A stretch of DNA of 64,000 nt from NCBI GenBank assembly GCA_030522415.1, contig CM060108.1:36676756-36740755 (forward strand), given 5' to 3'. Source of the stretch: Channallabes apus. Lineage: Eukaryota > Chordata > Actinopteri > Siluriformes > Clariidae. The position numbers were made by a program, and so were the translations under genes. The notes beneath the pieces are model-generated. The model had not been told where the DNA came from and did not search any database. It saw only the letters and a list, made by a program, of their open reading frames with translations. The stretch's first letter is position 1. Every line of letters begins with the position of its first letter. Shown in pieces: positions 1 through 13,705 of the stretch.

Positions 1-325
1 TCATTAAGATGTTTCTGTGGTAACAGGATTTTTATCACTGTGGAAGTAAGCTTAGAACCGTGACCCAATTTTTAAGGATCTTTACCCTAAATCCGAAAAA
101 GTGTTTTCATTGTTAAAAAAAAATTTTTTTTTAAACTTTGCATTAATTATATTTTATCTGAAGGAGATAATTTTATAGGATGAAACATTATGGAAACTTT
201 AAGTCTTTACAGTCTTCGGGTTTATATTTGGAGAAGACTATGAGTTGTTGTCATTCTTCTAGACAATAGTGTGAGTAAACTTCTCAGACATACAGTTTTG
301 TCTATGAGCAGTATCTGATTGTCTC

Positions 326-359
<34 letters not shown>

Positions 360-1583
360 CTCTCTTTCTCAACCTCCGGCATCCTCTTGCTGATTTCAGC
401 AGCCTTTCTCCATAATTATAGCTTTAGTCGCTGAATCGCTGAATTTTTTTTCTCTGTTTTACTGGACTCGGGATCTGGCTTCACCACTTTGTGTCAGCAC
501 TATGGGACTGTTTACTTTTAGAGGGTGGGACTGACACAAAAGAAAAATCCCCCCCAAAAAGCTGACATTTACCTCATTCTCAGCTCACATCCATGCCATC
601 GCTCTTCCTCTGTTCACACAGACCTACAAAAAAATGTTTTCACACCTGCTCATATGTCCTCTGCATAGAAGCTGAACTAACCACTGAAACCCAGTCGACC
701 TCTTATAATGTAACTCCAGACTCACTCAGCATTCAGTATCTGGTGACCCAGACATGAAAACATTAAATCTTTGAAGTTGTAGTTTTGTATTTATCTTCTT
801 TATGTTTCCTGGAACAAAATTTTTTGGCTACTATAGTCATCCCCCTCTTTTCCTTCCCTTTGCCCTCCTGTTGTTTTGGTCTGTTCACAACGAGACCCAG
901 ATGTTGCTTATTGTGCGGAAGGGAAGGACCGTGATGGGGGGGAAGAGGAGGAGAAGAAAAGCAGTCCATTAAGACACATATATGCAAGAGGGACAGGATG
1001 AAGGGTAAAAGGAGCGAGTACAACCAGAGTGCAGTGTCAGATCTTAAGTGTGTGTGTGTGTATGTGTGAGAGAGAGAGACCCCTGTCTCGCTGGTGTGGG
1101 GTTGTAGCTTTTTTAATAATCTTTGTGAGGCCAACCCTCGTTTCTTACGCTTATACCAAGGGCATGGATAGGATATGACTCAGCCAAGGTTATGGTGTCA
1201 TGGTTTAGGCTAAAACTTCTGATTCAGCAAAGTGCTTCCTGCCATGTGTGTGTGTGTGTGTGTGTGTGGGTATGGGTGGGTTTACCCAAAGTTAGTGGGA
1301 CTCTCAGTGCTGAGGTTCAACACTTGTACACGAATTCTGCATGTAGGCCAACTGTGTGTCATGTCGAGTGAATCGTTCATTTTCAGATTTAGTTTACTGC
1401 TTCACCAAAATGAGTTAATATGTAAAAATAAATAATAAAAACTAATTTACTGAAAAACAGAATGAAGCCTCATCCTTGTTGTATATTACTAGCTGCACTG
1501 CTATTTAGGACAAGACAAGAAAGAGCAGAATTTATACAAAATACTTTAACATGATTAAAAAAAATATTATTCTATTTTCAATA
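1..1583. other. Intergenic, no gene recognised
   Basis: Contains the TC run at 326-366, GT runs at 1049-1079 and 1246-1268, and otherwise unique-looking A/T-rich sequence. The reading frames here have low-complexity products and no family resemblance. Confidence 0.5.
326..366. repeat. (TC)n microsatellite
   Basis: A perfect TC run of about 30 nt followed by imperfect units. Confidence 0.9.
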
Positions 1584-1585
1584 TA

Positions 1586-2877
1586 CAGTGGTGTGAAAAA
1601 CTATTTGCCCCCCTCCTGATTTCTTATTCTTTTGCATGTTTGTCACACAAAATGTTTCTGATCATCAAACACATTTAACTATTAGTCAAAGATAACACAA
1701 GTAAACACAAAATGCAGTTTTTAAATGAGGGGTTTTATTATTTAGGGAGAAAAAAATTCCAAACCTACATGGCCCTGTGTGAAAAAGTAATTGCCCCCTG
1801 AACCTAATAACTGGTTGGGCCACCCTTAGCAGCAATAACTGCAATCAAGCGGTTGCGATAACTTGCAACGAGTCTTTTACAGCGCTCTGGAGGAATTTTG
1901 GCCCACTCATCTTTGCAGAATTGTTGTAATTCAGCTTTATTTGAGGGTTTTCTAGCATGAACCGCCTTTTTAAGGTCATGCCACAACATCTCAATAGGAT
2001 TCAGGTCAGGACTTTGACTAGGCCACTCCAAAGTCTTCAGTTTGTTTTTCTTCAGCCATTCAGAGGTGGATTTGCTGGTGTGTTTTGGGTCATTGTCCTG
2101 CTGCAGCACCCAAGATCGCTTCAGCTTGAGTTGACGAACAGATGGCCGGACATTCTCCTTCAGGATTTTTTGGTAGACAGTAGAATTCATGGTTCCATCT
2201 ATCACAGCAAGCCTTCCAGGTCCTGAAGCAGCAAAACAACCCCAGACCATCATACTACCACCACCATGTTTTACTGTTGGTATGATGTTCTTTTTCTGAA
2301 ATGCTGTGTTACTTTTACGCCAGATGTAACGGGACACGCACCTTCCAAAAAGTTCAACTTTTGTCTCGTCGGTCCACAAGGTATTTTCCCAAAAGTCTTG
2401 GCAATCATTGAGATGTTTTTTAGCAAAATTGAGACGAACCTTAATGTTCTTTTTGCTTAAAAGTGGTTTGCGCCTTGGAAATCTGCCATGCAGGCCGTTT
2501 TTGCCCTACTTTTTGGTGCTTTTGGTCTACTTCTCTGTGTCAGGTAGCTCCTATTTAAGTGATTTCTTGATTGAAACAGGTGTGGCAGTAATCAGGCCTG
2601 GGGGTGACTACAGAAATTGAACTCAGGTGTGATAAACCACAGTTAAGTTATTTTTTAACAAGGGGGGCAATCACTTTTTCACACAGGGCCATGTAGATTT
2701 GGAGTTTTTTTTCTTCCTTAATAACGTAAACCTTCATTTAAAAACTGCATTTTGTGTTCAATTATGTTATCTTTGACTAATAGTTAACGGTTTTTGATGA
2801 GCAGAAACATTTAAGTGTGACAAACATGCAAAAGAATAAGAAATCAGGAAGGGGGCAAATAGTTTTTCACACCACTG
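1586..2877 (-). mobile_element. Tc1-like transposon, internally deleted (family 1 copy A)
   Basis: A 1292-bp element with matching ends (cagtggtgtgaaaaactatt and its inverse) and TA target duplications at 1584-1585 and 2878-2879. Minus-strand frame 2379-1804 encodes the C-terminal part of a DD34E transposase: WTDETKVELFG, QQDNDPKHTSK and SPDLNPIEMLW are all visible. Compared with the copy at 37641-39266 it is about 330 bp shorter, having lost the region for the DNA-binding N-terminal half. It therefore cannot make full transposase but keeps both ends. Confidence 0.93.
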
Positions 2878-2879
2878 TA

Positions 2880-4819
2880 TAATTGGAAAATAAAATACAT
2901 TGTGTTACAGGACTGAAAACACAATTGTTAAAAGCGGCCTTCTGAACAACTCTGTCCCCTTAACTGCCCTGATCGATAAATAAAAGGTTAGAATCGTTTT
3001 ATTGTATCTTTACTGTCCATTGTACCTCCTAGTATGTGATTATATATATATATATTTTTTTTTTTTCCTTTTTTTTACATGATACCGTTCATTAATCTTT
3101 CTTTCATAACACACACAAAGAGGAAATCTGGCCTTTTGTACAAAGCAGATAAGATGGTCAACACACCTAGTTGCATTTAAATAAGGGTCTCTGTAAGAGT
3201 TACATTAAGATCCTTAATGTTAAATCTTAAATATTCCATTTGACTGAATGCTTACTTTCTTTGTTTTAAATATTTTAACATTCAAATCATTCTTTTAATT
3301 GTTTCCTCAATGTGGTCTAAGAATGTTTCAACCCCACATCATATCCTGTTTCCTGAAGAAATTTTGCAGTGTATCAGTTGTAAGAGTTCTCATGATTACT
3401 AGCGTGAGAACAGACCCTGACTGAGACACCAGTTCATCACAGGATACACATGTTAACTTCCAATCCACCTAGTGGAATGTTTTTTTGGACAGTGTGAGGA
3501 AACTGAAGACTCGGAGAGAAACTCTGCATAGACACCCCGAGAGCAGGGCTAACTCCGTGTCCGATGCCAGGACAGATTAGTTAGAGATACAGAATAAATA
3601 GAAGAACATTTTCACTTTTACTTAACTGCAAGCATGGGGCTGTGAGGCTGGAACACTGTAAGACTTAACTCTGTATTATAGACTGTACTGCATGATATCC
3701 TATACTTATTTCATATTACATAGACATGAGAGACTGACAACGAAGCTATGTGTACTGCCTTACACACACACACACACACACATTTGAAAGTGTTTAGAGA
3801 TACTGCAGAAATATGTGATGAGATACAGACCAGCACAGGTTAAAAATGCAAACAGCTGTTTCTGCCTTTTTTCCACTCTCCAGCTGTGTGTGTGTGTGTG
3901 TGTGAGGGAGAGAGAGAAAGAGAGCGAGTGTGAGTGTGCTTTGCAGAGATTGAAGAGGCCAAACAACATTATCAAATCCTTCCCACCATCTGTACCAGTA
4001 AACCTTCTTGTACACATGAGAACCGTAACAATGTACATGTGAAGAACCCAACGTGGAACAAAAGAAATAGTGTAAACATGTTCATAGGTTTCCATAATGT
4101 GTCAGTTCTGATTAAACATCAATGTGGAAATGTGATTCAGAAAAGGACAGGAAGCCTGAAGATTTCATCACTATAACTTCATCAGAGAAGACAGAGAAAA
4201 CAGAACAAAGTAAATGAACAGATGGTATATATACGTGTGTGTGTGTGTGTGAGAGAGAGAGAGATCTTCAAGGAATCGCGGGAAGGAGAAAGAGTGGAAA
4301 AACAGATAGAGAGATATTTGTGGTAAGGGGAGGACTGGTTTCAGTTAAGAACCTCATAAAAGAACAATTTTGCAGCAATGGGGAGAAATTGGAGAGTCCG
4401 AGTCGAGGAAGGCGGAGGAAACGACAAGCAGGCCGAAAGGAAATGAAATGGCAGAAAAGTTCATGAAAGCAGTTTAGGGAATCTTGGGAAGCCAGAGAAC
4501 CCAGAGCAAACTTTTACTCTCTTTTGTTTTCAGAAGTCTAGAGCTTTGAAAGGTTTGAAAAGCAAAGCACACATCTGTCCAGATACACAATATATCTATT
4601 GAACACTCCCCATTCCTGACAAACCACAAATGGTTTTCTTCTGCTCGATGCAGGATCATGAGGAGGCAACATGAGGTTTGACAAAATGGGTTGTTTTAGC
4701 AGAATCAGCATTCCTGGTAATCTTCAAAACTATCACTGGTAGTAGAAAGACTTACTGTAGATAAGACATACTAAAGAAGATTAAGCAGGAATAAAAAACA
4801 AGAAAAGGGCAAAAGAACA
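2880..4819. other. Intergenic, no gene recognised
   Basis: Contains the SINE fragment at 3415-3560 and GT/AC/GA runs at 3763-3782, 3885-3930 and 4235-4263. No conserved frame or RNA gene is seen. Confidence 0.5.
3415..3560 (-). repeat. DANA/Mermaid-type SINE fragment
   Basis: An internal body fragment with ggacagtgtgaggaaactga and gaaactctgcatagacaccc in reverse orientation relative to the SINE consensus. Both ends are lost. Confidence 0.5.
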
Positions 4820-6279
4820 TTTCACAAAATACTTTTATTTCATCGTTCATTCCTGCAATACAAAAAAAGTAACAAGCAAAAATCACATTCCCTTCCATTT
4901 ACAGTAAATTATTATTATAAATATAATTATTATTATCATTGTTAAGACTATAATTAATGAAACCTTTCAATGTGGATGTGTGCATTCAAGAAAATACATA
5001 GCACCATTATTTATTCCCATAATCAGGTTTATTCCTCTCTGAACAGTTTAAAAAGGGTTTTTCTCCAAAGAACCAGAGATTAATTTCGGTCATATAAAGG
5101 CACAGAGACATTATTGCAAAACTAACACACAGCAAGTTTGACCTGTCAACAGGGCTGGTGCTTGTAAGTATGTTTTTTTTTTTAATTTATTTGTTTAATC
5201 TTCTCCCTTCAACTTCTATTCTTTATTATTTTGTAGAAAAGTATGTTTAATTCCCTTTGGAACAACCTGATGCATTTTAGCAATTAAAATAAATCTGGAG
5301 TCATTTTACTATCAGTCACATTCTGCCTCTGTCCAGCAGGACTTGAAATGACTACAAAATAAAACAGGACTAAATAAGGAGAACAATAATAACAATAACC
5401 GTAGTTATAACAATAACAAGCACTAATAACATTAATAACAATACATGGTAACAAACACTTTTAAGGAAATTGTATATCTGGACATGTACCTGCAAAAAAC
5501 AGCTCTTCTCCCAGGGTGTAAATAAAGACCGGCTTCCTTACAGGAGCCTGAGCCACATTTCCTCCCTGAACTTTGACCTCTTACCTTTGCCCTTTTGAAA
5601 TACAGCAGTCTATATTGTTGAGATCTACTGCATGGTTTAAAGCCATCGTTCATTGTATTTTACCCCCAAATATCATCATATTTGTAGAAATACAGATTAA
5701 TTTCCCAAATGAAGGTAATGAACGTTACCTGAGAGGTTTGAGGCTCCGAAGGGAAAATATGGATAGAAGGGATTTGGGAGAAACATATAAAAGAATGTGG
5801 CTAAATTTAAAAGCTGAATCCAGATGGAAATTTATGAAAGCAGAAACAAAGGCATTAATCATACAGCACTGTGGCTGGAGTCGTTGCATTTGGAAGAGAC
5901 AGACTACAAGAGAGAAAGAGGGAGGGCTGAAACAATAAAAAGTGCTTTAATTTCTTTTAACATATTTAATAAAATGTTTTTTTTTTTAAAATGAGCTCCA
6001 TCTTTTTCTCTGTATATCTCTCTCTACTTCATGGGTCTATTTAATTTGGCACAATGTACAAATAATTACCAAAACAATATGCATTGTTCCCTTGTTGCTT
6101 CACTTCATCATTCCTTCTCTTTCTTCTCCTCCTCCTTGCTCTTCTGTAAACAATCCCAAAGTCCTCATCTCCATCTGAGCAAAGCCTCAGCCGTTCTTCC
6201 ATCACCATTTTTATCCCCCTCCCCACCCCTGCTATTGCCCCTACATCCCTGTCTCTTCACCGTTTCCATCCCTTCTTCT
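4820..6279 (-). other. Probable mmp14 3' UTR
   Basis: No competing gene is seen downstream of the mmp14 stop codon. A minus-strand AATAAA signal lies near 4838-4843 (plus strand tttatt), so the 3' UTR may run about 1.4 kb. The interval is A/T-rich with no supported open frame; the ORFs here are low-complexity shadows. Confidence 0.4.
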
Positions 6280-9200
6280 TTAAACCTTGTCCAGTAGAGA
6301 GCGGTGGCAGTAGAGGAGGCGTCGTGGGGTACCATGGAGTCGGAAAAACATCAACGCTCCCAGAACCACGAGCACACAGGCCAACAGGAAAAGAGGGATC
6401 ACAATGACTGCCACCCCTCCGGCAAAACCGTCTGAGTTGTTCAGGTCGATGATGAGGACTTCCTCGTCTGTTCCATCCGTGTGTGTAGACTCACGTTTGC
6501 AGCCCATCCAGTCGGTCAGGACAGACTTGGGGTAGCCGGACTCCACCTTCATCGCCTTGTTGCTAAACTTCCAGTATTTGTTAGCTTTGTAGAAGTAGGT
6601 GTAGGCTAAAGAGGGAACAAGACAAAAACTTTTTACAGTATACTGTATAAGATCAGGAAACTCTGTAGGTGGTAAATTGCTTATATTACGGCTACAGACT
6701 AGCATTTAAAAAAAAAAAGTGTGTATACTAAAATTTCCTATCAGTTTGTTTAACCAACTTTCTAGGTCTCACCCTAGAAGTGAACTCTACCATGTCAAAC
6801 TTGCATTTATGCTTGTTACCCTGAAAGGGAATAGCCGAAAGACACAGACGACTATGGTTACATTCCTACATGGTTACATAGTAAGATGCCAAAGAAGGAA
6901 AAATTTATTTCCTGCCCTTATGGTATATAGTGTACACAATGAAGGAACCACTTTGCTGAATAAGATCTTGTAGCCTAGTCATATCCTCCTCATGAACATC
7001 TGCTGTGACACACACTCACATGTGAACATGTTTACTCACGTACCTCTATCGTCCTTCATAATTGCTCCTTTAACATCACCGGGCACGCCAGTCCACGTAC
7101 TGATGGGTTTGGGGTAATCCGAGTCCACAGAGCGTGTGTTCTCATTATAGCGGTAATATCTAAAAGCAGAAACAAGGAAGATGTTACAAAACATGAAGAT
7201 AACCCTTCCGTTTTTGGAAAAAGAGGTGACAAAATTAGAAGCGGAACCTTCTAACCTCATGAGGAAATGATGCCAGACAGCAAATAATAACACGTCATAA
7301 ATTTCAGGCTTTTTTTAGACCGGCTTTTTTGAAAACATTGGCAGTTCAGATTTTAAGAATGAACGACACTTACTTGCTTCCTCTGAAAAAGTACGTGTTT
7401 CCATTTGGTGTGTAGTAGAGAACGGCATCTATTCTGTCTTTAGGAAGGCCTGTGCCTAGCTCCTTAAACGTTTTAGGATATCCATGATCCAAAGTGGCCT
7501 CACTAAACACCCAGTACTTATCATCTACAGAATGAGAGAAAGCCAAACTTAGAATTTAAGCGCTGATGTTAATCGAATACTACAAGACCGGAAAGTCTGC
7601 TGTACCTTTAAAGAACACGAATTTCCCATCTGCACGCTCGTAGGCAGCATTGATAGAGGGTGGCAGGCCTTTCCAGAAGTGTGTGATGGGCATGGGGTAA
7701 CTCTGCAGAGGCTTACCATCACGCATTCGCCAGAACCACTTTTCCTGTAGCGGAGAGAGAAAAGAGAGAAGCTGATTAGTGACATTGAAATACATTTTGG
7801 TTACACATACAAAGTATATATTATGTTGCTGTAAACCAAATGACGGACATAGTATAGGATAGAATTTTACCTTAAAGACAAACATTTCTCCCCGTAAGAT
7901 GGCGATGGTGTCGAAGTGACCTTTGCATATATCAGGCGCAGCTGAGGGTCGGTCAGATTTGCGTGTTGGTCGTGGAGGAGGAGGGTTTGGAACCTCTCCT
8001 GACCGAGAACCTGCAGATGGATTATTTTACAGCTATTTTAGATATTTATCAAATTTGTTACAATATACATACTGTATATACATAGTATTAAACCTATACA
8101 TAAAACATAATGGTACCAAGTTATTGTGTGTGATGTTACATGTTAGTTAAATGTAAATTTGTAAATTAAGTGAAGGCATTCCATAAGAGTCACAAGGTTA
8201 TGTTTTTAAGCCTGCTCTTAATAAATATTAAAAACAATACAATAGTTTATCATAAGTTGGCATGACAGGACTGGATGCATATAAATGTTGCCTTGTTTAT
8301 TTCCATTTAGTCGAGCTATGACTTATAGTGTACCAGGAACGTAAAAAGAAATAGACAAACCATAAATCTGCTGTATCCCACGTTTGTCATCATCAGGAAG
8401 TACGAAATTCTCCGTCTCCATCCACTGATAGAATGGGGCCATGATGGCAGAAGGATCCCCAGAGTGCTCTAAACCCAGAGCGTGACCCAACTCATGAACA
8501 GCGACCAGGAAAACATCATTCCCTGAATGAAAGGGAAGGAAATGAGAACCAATGATAAAGTGGAACTTGAGTGACAAATCTGGTGTGGTAATGCATCCTC
8601 TCCTTTCAGTCTCTTACCTTGGTCCTCACTGCCAGTTGTCCAAGGTTCTGCTGCGTCAAAGTGTGTGTCACCTCCGATCGCTGGACCTGGGAAGTATGCA
8701 TGGGCCAGGAAGCCTCCCTCCCCATCAAATGGCGTGCTATCGTCATGGTAGCCATTAGCGAAGAAAAGCATGATGTCAGCGAACTTTTCAGGACTTTCTC
8801 TGATCTGGTTGTATGGAATTTCCCGGAACGTCAGTGGTGTGACTGACTCCCACACTTTAAAGGCCTTCCGGATGGCCTCGTAAGTCTCGTATTCACCAAT
8901 TTTGGGAGTGTAGTTCTGGATGCTGTTGTATACACCAGTGCGTTATTATAAATACAGTTCATATCCAAATCAAAATCAGTTTACATGCTGAATCGTAGAA
9001 ATCATTCTCATAGTGATTACATTACATTACATCTCCTAGCATTAACTTGAATGCTAATAACCATGTCCTACCTGAAGGTGATCTCCGCCTTGTTCCACTT
9101 CTGACCCTGTATGACGTAACGTCTCCTCCTCAGGTTGCTCTTCTGCTCACTGCCGAATTTATCTGGAACCCCACAGCGGGGTCGCTGCATCGCTCTGCAA

Positions 9201-12200
9201 ACAGAATCACACATTTATACAGACCATTTGCCTTCTTCAAACAGTAGCCTGTATACATGCGAGACATGTGTGTTTGCTCAGTGGGTGTTGATCAATTAAA
9301 TGTTTTAACACAACACAAGCAGCCTGTGATGGGCTACTTTGAGACTAAAAGACTCACTGGATTGTTTCAGGGTCCATGGATCCTGTGATGGTGAGGCCAT
9401 AGAACTTCTGCATGTCAGAGATGGCAGAGACAATGGCCTTAGGGGAGCGGATTGCCTGAGCTCGCACGTCACCTGGAGGAAGGTATCCATATTGCTGTAG
9501 CCATACCTGAGAGTGAAAGAGAAAAAAGTGCAGAACAAAACAAGAGAGAGGAAGAAATATGAGTTAATGTAATTACAATCATCATTAATAATGAGTTCAT
9601 TAGTCGCTCTTAAACTGCTGAACCACTCGTTCAGTTACATCAACATCCCAATCTCATACAATTTCCTGAAATAAATATATGGAAAAAATAAGACATGTCA
9701 TGTATTACGGAAATTTCTATATATAAATTGCAGTATGTTTGCCTTTTTTTTTTTTTTTATGTAGCAGAACCACAATGTGTAGGCGTGCATTTCTTGTGTG
9801 TGTGTGTGTGTGTGTGTGGCCCTCATTGAACTTCTGTAGAATGACGCTGAGCTTTGAGACGTTGTTCCAGAAACAGCATGCGTTAGCAAGACAGAAATTA
9901 CAAAAATAAACATTCCAGTAAAAGAGAGAAAGAGAGAATAAAAAGAGGATCAAAAGAAATCCAACAAAATTAAACACATAAAAAATAATTACTATGTATA
10001 TTCAGTATACACTCATTGCACTGAGTCTGCTCAAAGAGCTTCAAAGGATCACACCCTCATAAACATCCTTTCTTTTTGTCCGTGTCGAAAGAAAAGCTTA
10101 GCTCAAATACACACTGACTTTAACGGCCCATCATACACACATACTGTACATCTGTTTTAGGCCGGTCACCCTTGAGAAAAAAAAAAATCTTCTAATCTAG
10201 CTACTCTATCAGTACTGCTGCCTAAAAGACTTGCGTTTAGCAAATGTTTCATTTAAAAAAAATTAAGAGAAACATTACAAAAATGGCTGGTCTGTGCAAA
10301 AACAGGAGCCTGAGAAACACTACACCATTAACACACAGAACACTGACTGATTCAGCTGAATCACAAGACTCAGGGCATGGTCATAAAAATCAGTGACCAT
10401 AAATGTCGACCTGGGTCATCTAGGTCAAGAGATACTGTATGCAGCATGCACCAGAAACAGCATACTGAGTTGTTATTGCATTACAATTTTTATGTGTGTT
10501 TCCATTCCTATGCAGAAGGAAGTGTGACTGCAGGTTAGATGTATGAGCTTCGGTTCCTGCTTCAGACGTCGTCTGTCTCCCGTCTGACCACAAGCTCAGT
10601 CAGAAATATTACAAAGAATTCTTCAGTAATCATTCATACACCAAACCTCAAAACTGCTCTTTTCCTTCCTCGTTATTTCTTCTTTCTATCTTTCTAAAAT
10701 TGTCTCCACCTCAACCAGTTTCGAAAGCTTGTTAAGGTTCATTGGAAACGCATTATTGTAATATTAAGGGCTATGCAATATACATTTGCATTGTGCTTTA
10801 CATGGGATGGCATGAATGTATCATGGCCTTGCATCTCCAAGGTTTGAGGGTTTGTTTTACATGAAAGAATGAAATTTGTAGGATGTACAGTGAACAAACT
10901 CAGTCAGGGCAAGACAGCGATGTAGACAGTTTTATCTATGAGCTCAACACATAGTCACTTCAAGCACACAATTAGTTGAACTGTAACTGCCTGCATCCAA
11001 ATCCTATGTACCAAACCTAGTGAAGTCATTTAACTTGTTAGAACAGTTTGCACAATCAGCCTCTGTACCATGCTAAAATATGACAAATACTGTATGACAA
11101 ATTCACCACTTCTTGGTTACGCTATATTTCTGGAAATTAACTCTTGTTGAGGGCTTTTTAGCAAATGATTGCATTACTTCATCCCATGAAATTACCAAGA
11201 AAAGTCACATTTCTGATCAAATGAACTTTGGCTAAACATCACTGCACACTCTATTCTGGTGAAGCTATGATATGCCGAACCTTCCGAAGGAGGGAATGAG
11301 TTATGTTTAATGTTGCGTAAGTAAGTAAACACAGAGCACTGCACTATATTTTAACCTTAATCTGGTCAGTATGCTTCGTTTTTCTTTCTCTCCATTCCTC
11401 CCACTCTCTGACTGCTCCCTGTGTGTTGCCTCTACGCTGTGGTCTTTTTTCCCTTTGCTGGGAAAAACACACTCCAGCTCAGAGGGATGAAAAGCCCCCC
11501 TCCCTCCTCTCTTCATCTCATTTAGCCAGCTACCCCTTCCTCTTCTTCTCCGTCTTCCTTCCTTCTTCCTTCATTATTCCATATGTATCCTTTTAACCCT
11601 CTTTTCTCAAACCCCCTTTCCTCTCCACATTGATGTATTCATCCTCTTTCCTCTCTCCCGCTCTCTACCTCTCTCGGTCAGAACACCTCTCTCACATCTG
11701 ACTCACAAGGCCTCAGGTCTCTTACTGCTGCCAGCAATCCCAGCATGCACCAGGCCTCTGGAACACCCAGCGGTGAGCGTCAAAGGTTCTATTTAGAAGC
11801 CTTTCCTGACTCCACTGACGGGGGAGAGTCAGCGTGTTGGCCTCTACAACACAGACAGGTAGCCTTTATTAAGCCTCCTGAACCCCAGTCAGTCTGGCGA
11901 GTCTTATTTATGACATAGACGTCACTCATGGCAGGATAAGAGCATTGCTCAGAGGTTTAGTTATTCATACTTAAATGACCACATGCTAAGAAAAAAAGAT
12001 ACTAAACCGGGAAAGAGCTCTGCGAAGCAGATGTTCATAAGCAGTGCAGTAACTACGTAACAATACAAGGACTGTTTGGGTTGCATAGAAATTACCTGCA
12101 GAAAACCTCCAAAAAGATTCAAACATAAAGAAAAAAATGTAAAAATAAAATCTGTATTGGATGACTTTTCAAATATTTGCTCTTATCCATATTTCTTCTT

Positions 12201-12806
12201 AGTAAAATTGTCTATTTAATTCATTTTAAAGGGAATATAAAGATGACTCTACATCATAAAGACAAAGCTGGTTCTAATTGAAGAAACGAACTTACAGTAA
12301 ATGCCACCTCTGACGTTAAATGCAACCATATGCTATGACCTCACCTACAGACATGCCAGGGCTGTAAACACATGTCTTTTCTTCAGCTGAAAGTGATCTC
12401 CTCCTGTGTTCTGCCACTCTCTGATTGCTGACTCAATGCAGTCAAATTAGTCCAATGTACAGTTAATTTAATAATACATTTACATTTGACTCGTACTGAG
12501 TATTATAAGGACAAACACATACGTATTCTGAGAATTCTGAGATGTTCCAAGAACTTTGTTTTTCTGAAAGATGTGTCTTTCAGTGTTGCAACATCTTGGA
12601 ATCACCCTTACTTGTGACACAATATGGACATGAGCCATCTTAGTATCATGTTTAATACAACAAACTGCTGACAGGGCGGTTTGAAGAAAGTAAACACTGC
12701 AAAGCCTGAAACGTACACAATGTTGGTGTGGACTTAATAGAAGATTTGGACACGAATCGGAGTGAATTATGAGTGCGCAAGAAAGAGAAAGAAAGAGCGT
12801 GCATGC

Positions 12807-12844
<38 letters not shown>

Positions 12845-13580
12845 GTTGAAGATTGCATAAGCATACATAAATGATAGGAAACTCCATCTTTTTAATTATA
12901 GAGAAAGCTAAAGACAGAGAGAGGGGTGATTGGGGCGGGCAATTAGATTCAAACAAACAAAAACGAAGGCTTTGAAAGCTACTAGACTCCTAAAAACAAA
13001 GAAAAACCTGCAATGAAATGAAGAAAGGAGGCAGCGGGGGCAGAAGTTTGCTGAATTTGACTTGGAAGGAGACAGGCCGACTCAGTTGTTCCCCTCAGAC
13101 TTCTGCCAGTGGAAAAAACAAGGAATTGTGGTCACCAGTGCCTGAAATCTGGTCTCATGCAGCCACATGGTGGCTCAGATCATTGACCTATTTACTGTCA
13201 TGCTCACCTGATCACTGGCAACAGTTTTAGTGAGAGTTTCGCATTCTATCACATTCAGAAAGTGAGCATCCAGGATATGATAGCAAGTGAATCACATGCT
13301 CTGCTCTCTCTCCAGTCTAAAGCTGGTGCTCTTTGATCGCACCCAGGAAAAAAATGCTTAATTATTATAACTGACAGGTATTAAGGTTCAGTGTATATAA
13401 TTATTATCTTGAATAACACCAGTGTTTGGATCTTAGACTACACATTTTCAGACATATGCAGTCTCTTCACTACTTTTAAAAAATGAAATGATAGTTGGTG
13501 AGCAGTTTATATGGCATTTGCATTACATCTGCAATACTACTTACAGTAGCTACTAGGGGAATGGTATTTTTGTGGGGTTT

Positions 13581-13617
<37 letters not shown>

Positions 13618-13642
13618 CTGCCATTTTCCAAGATCTATGGCT

Positions 13643-13705
<63 letters not shown>

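Noticed and set aside
763..1134. 123-aa minus-strand ORF downstream of mmp14
   Set aside because: Low-complexity product with a His/Thr repeat from a GT microsatellite; no domain and no splice context.
1957..2226. 89-aa plus-strand ORF, repeated at 38615 and 63712
   Set aside because: It is the antisense of the Tc1 transposase catalytic core and recurs with every copy.
6041..6297. ORFs on both strands near 6.1 kb
   Set aside because: They lie in the probable mmp14 3' UTR and consist of Ser/Pro or Arg-rich low-complexity sequence.
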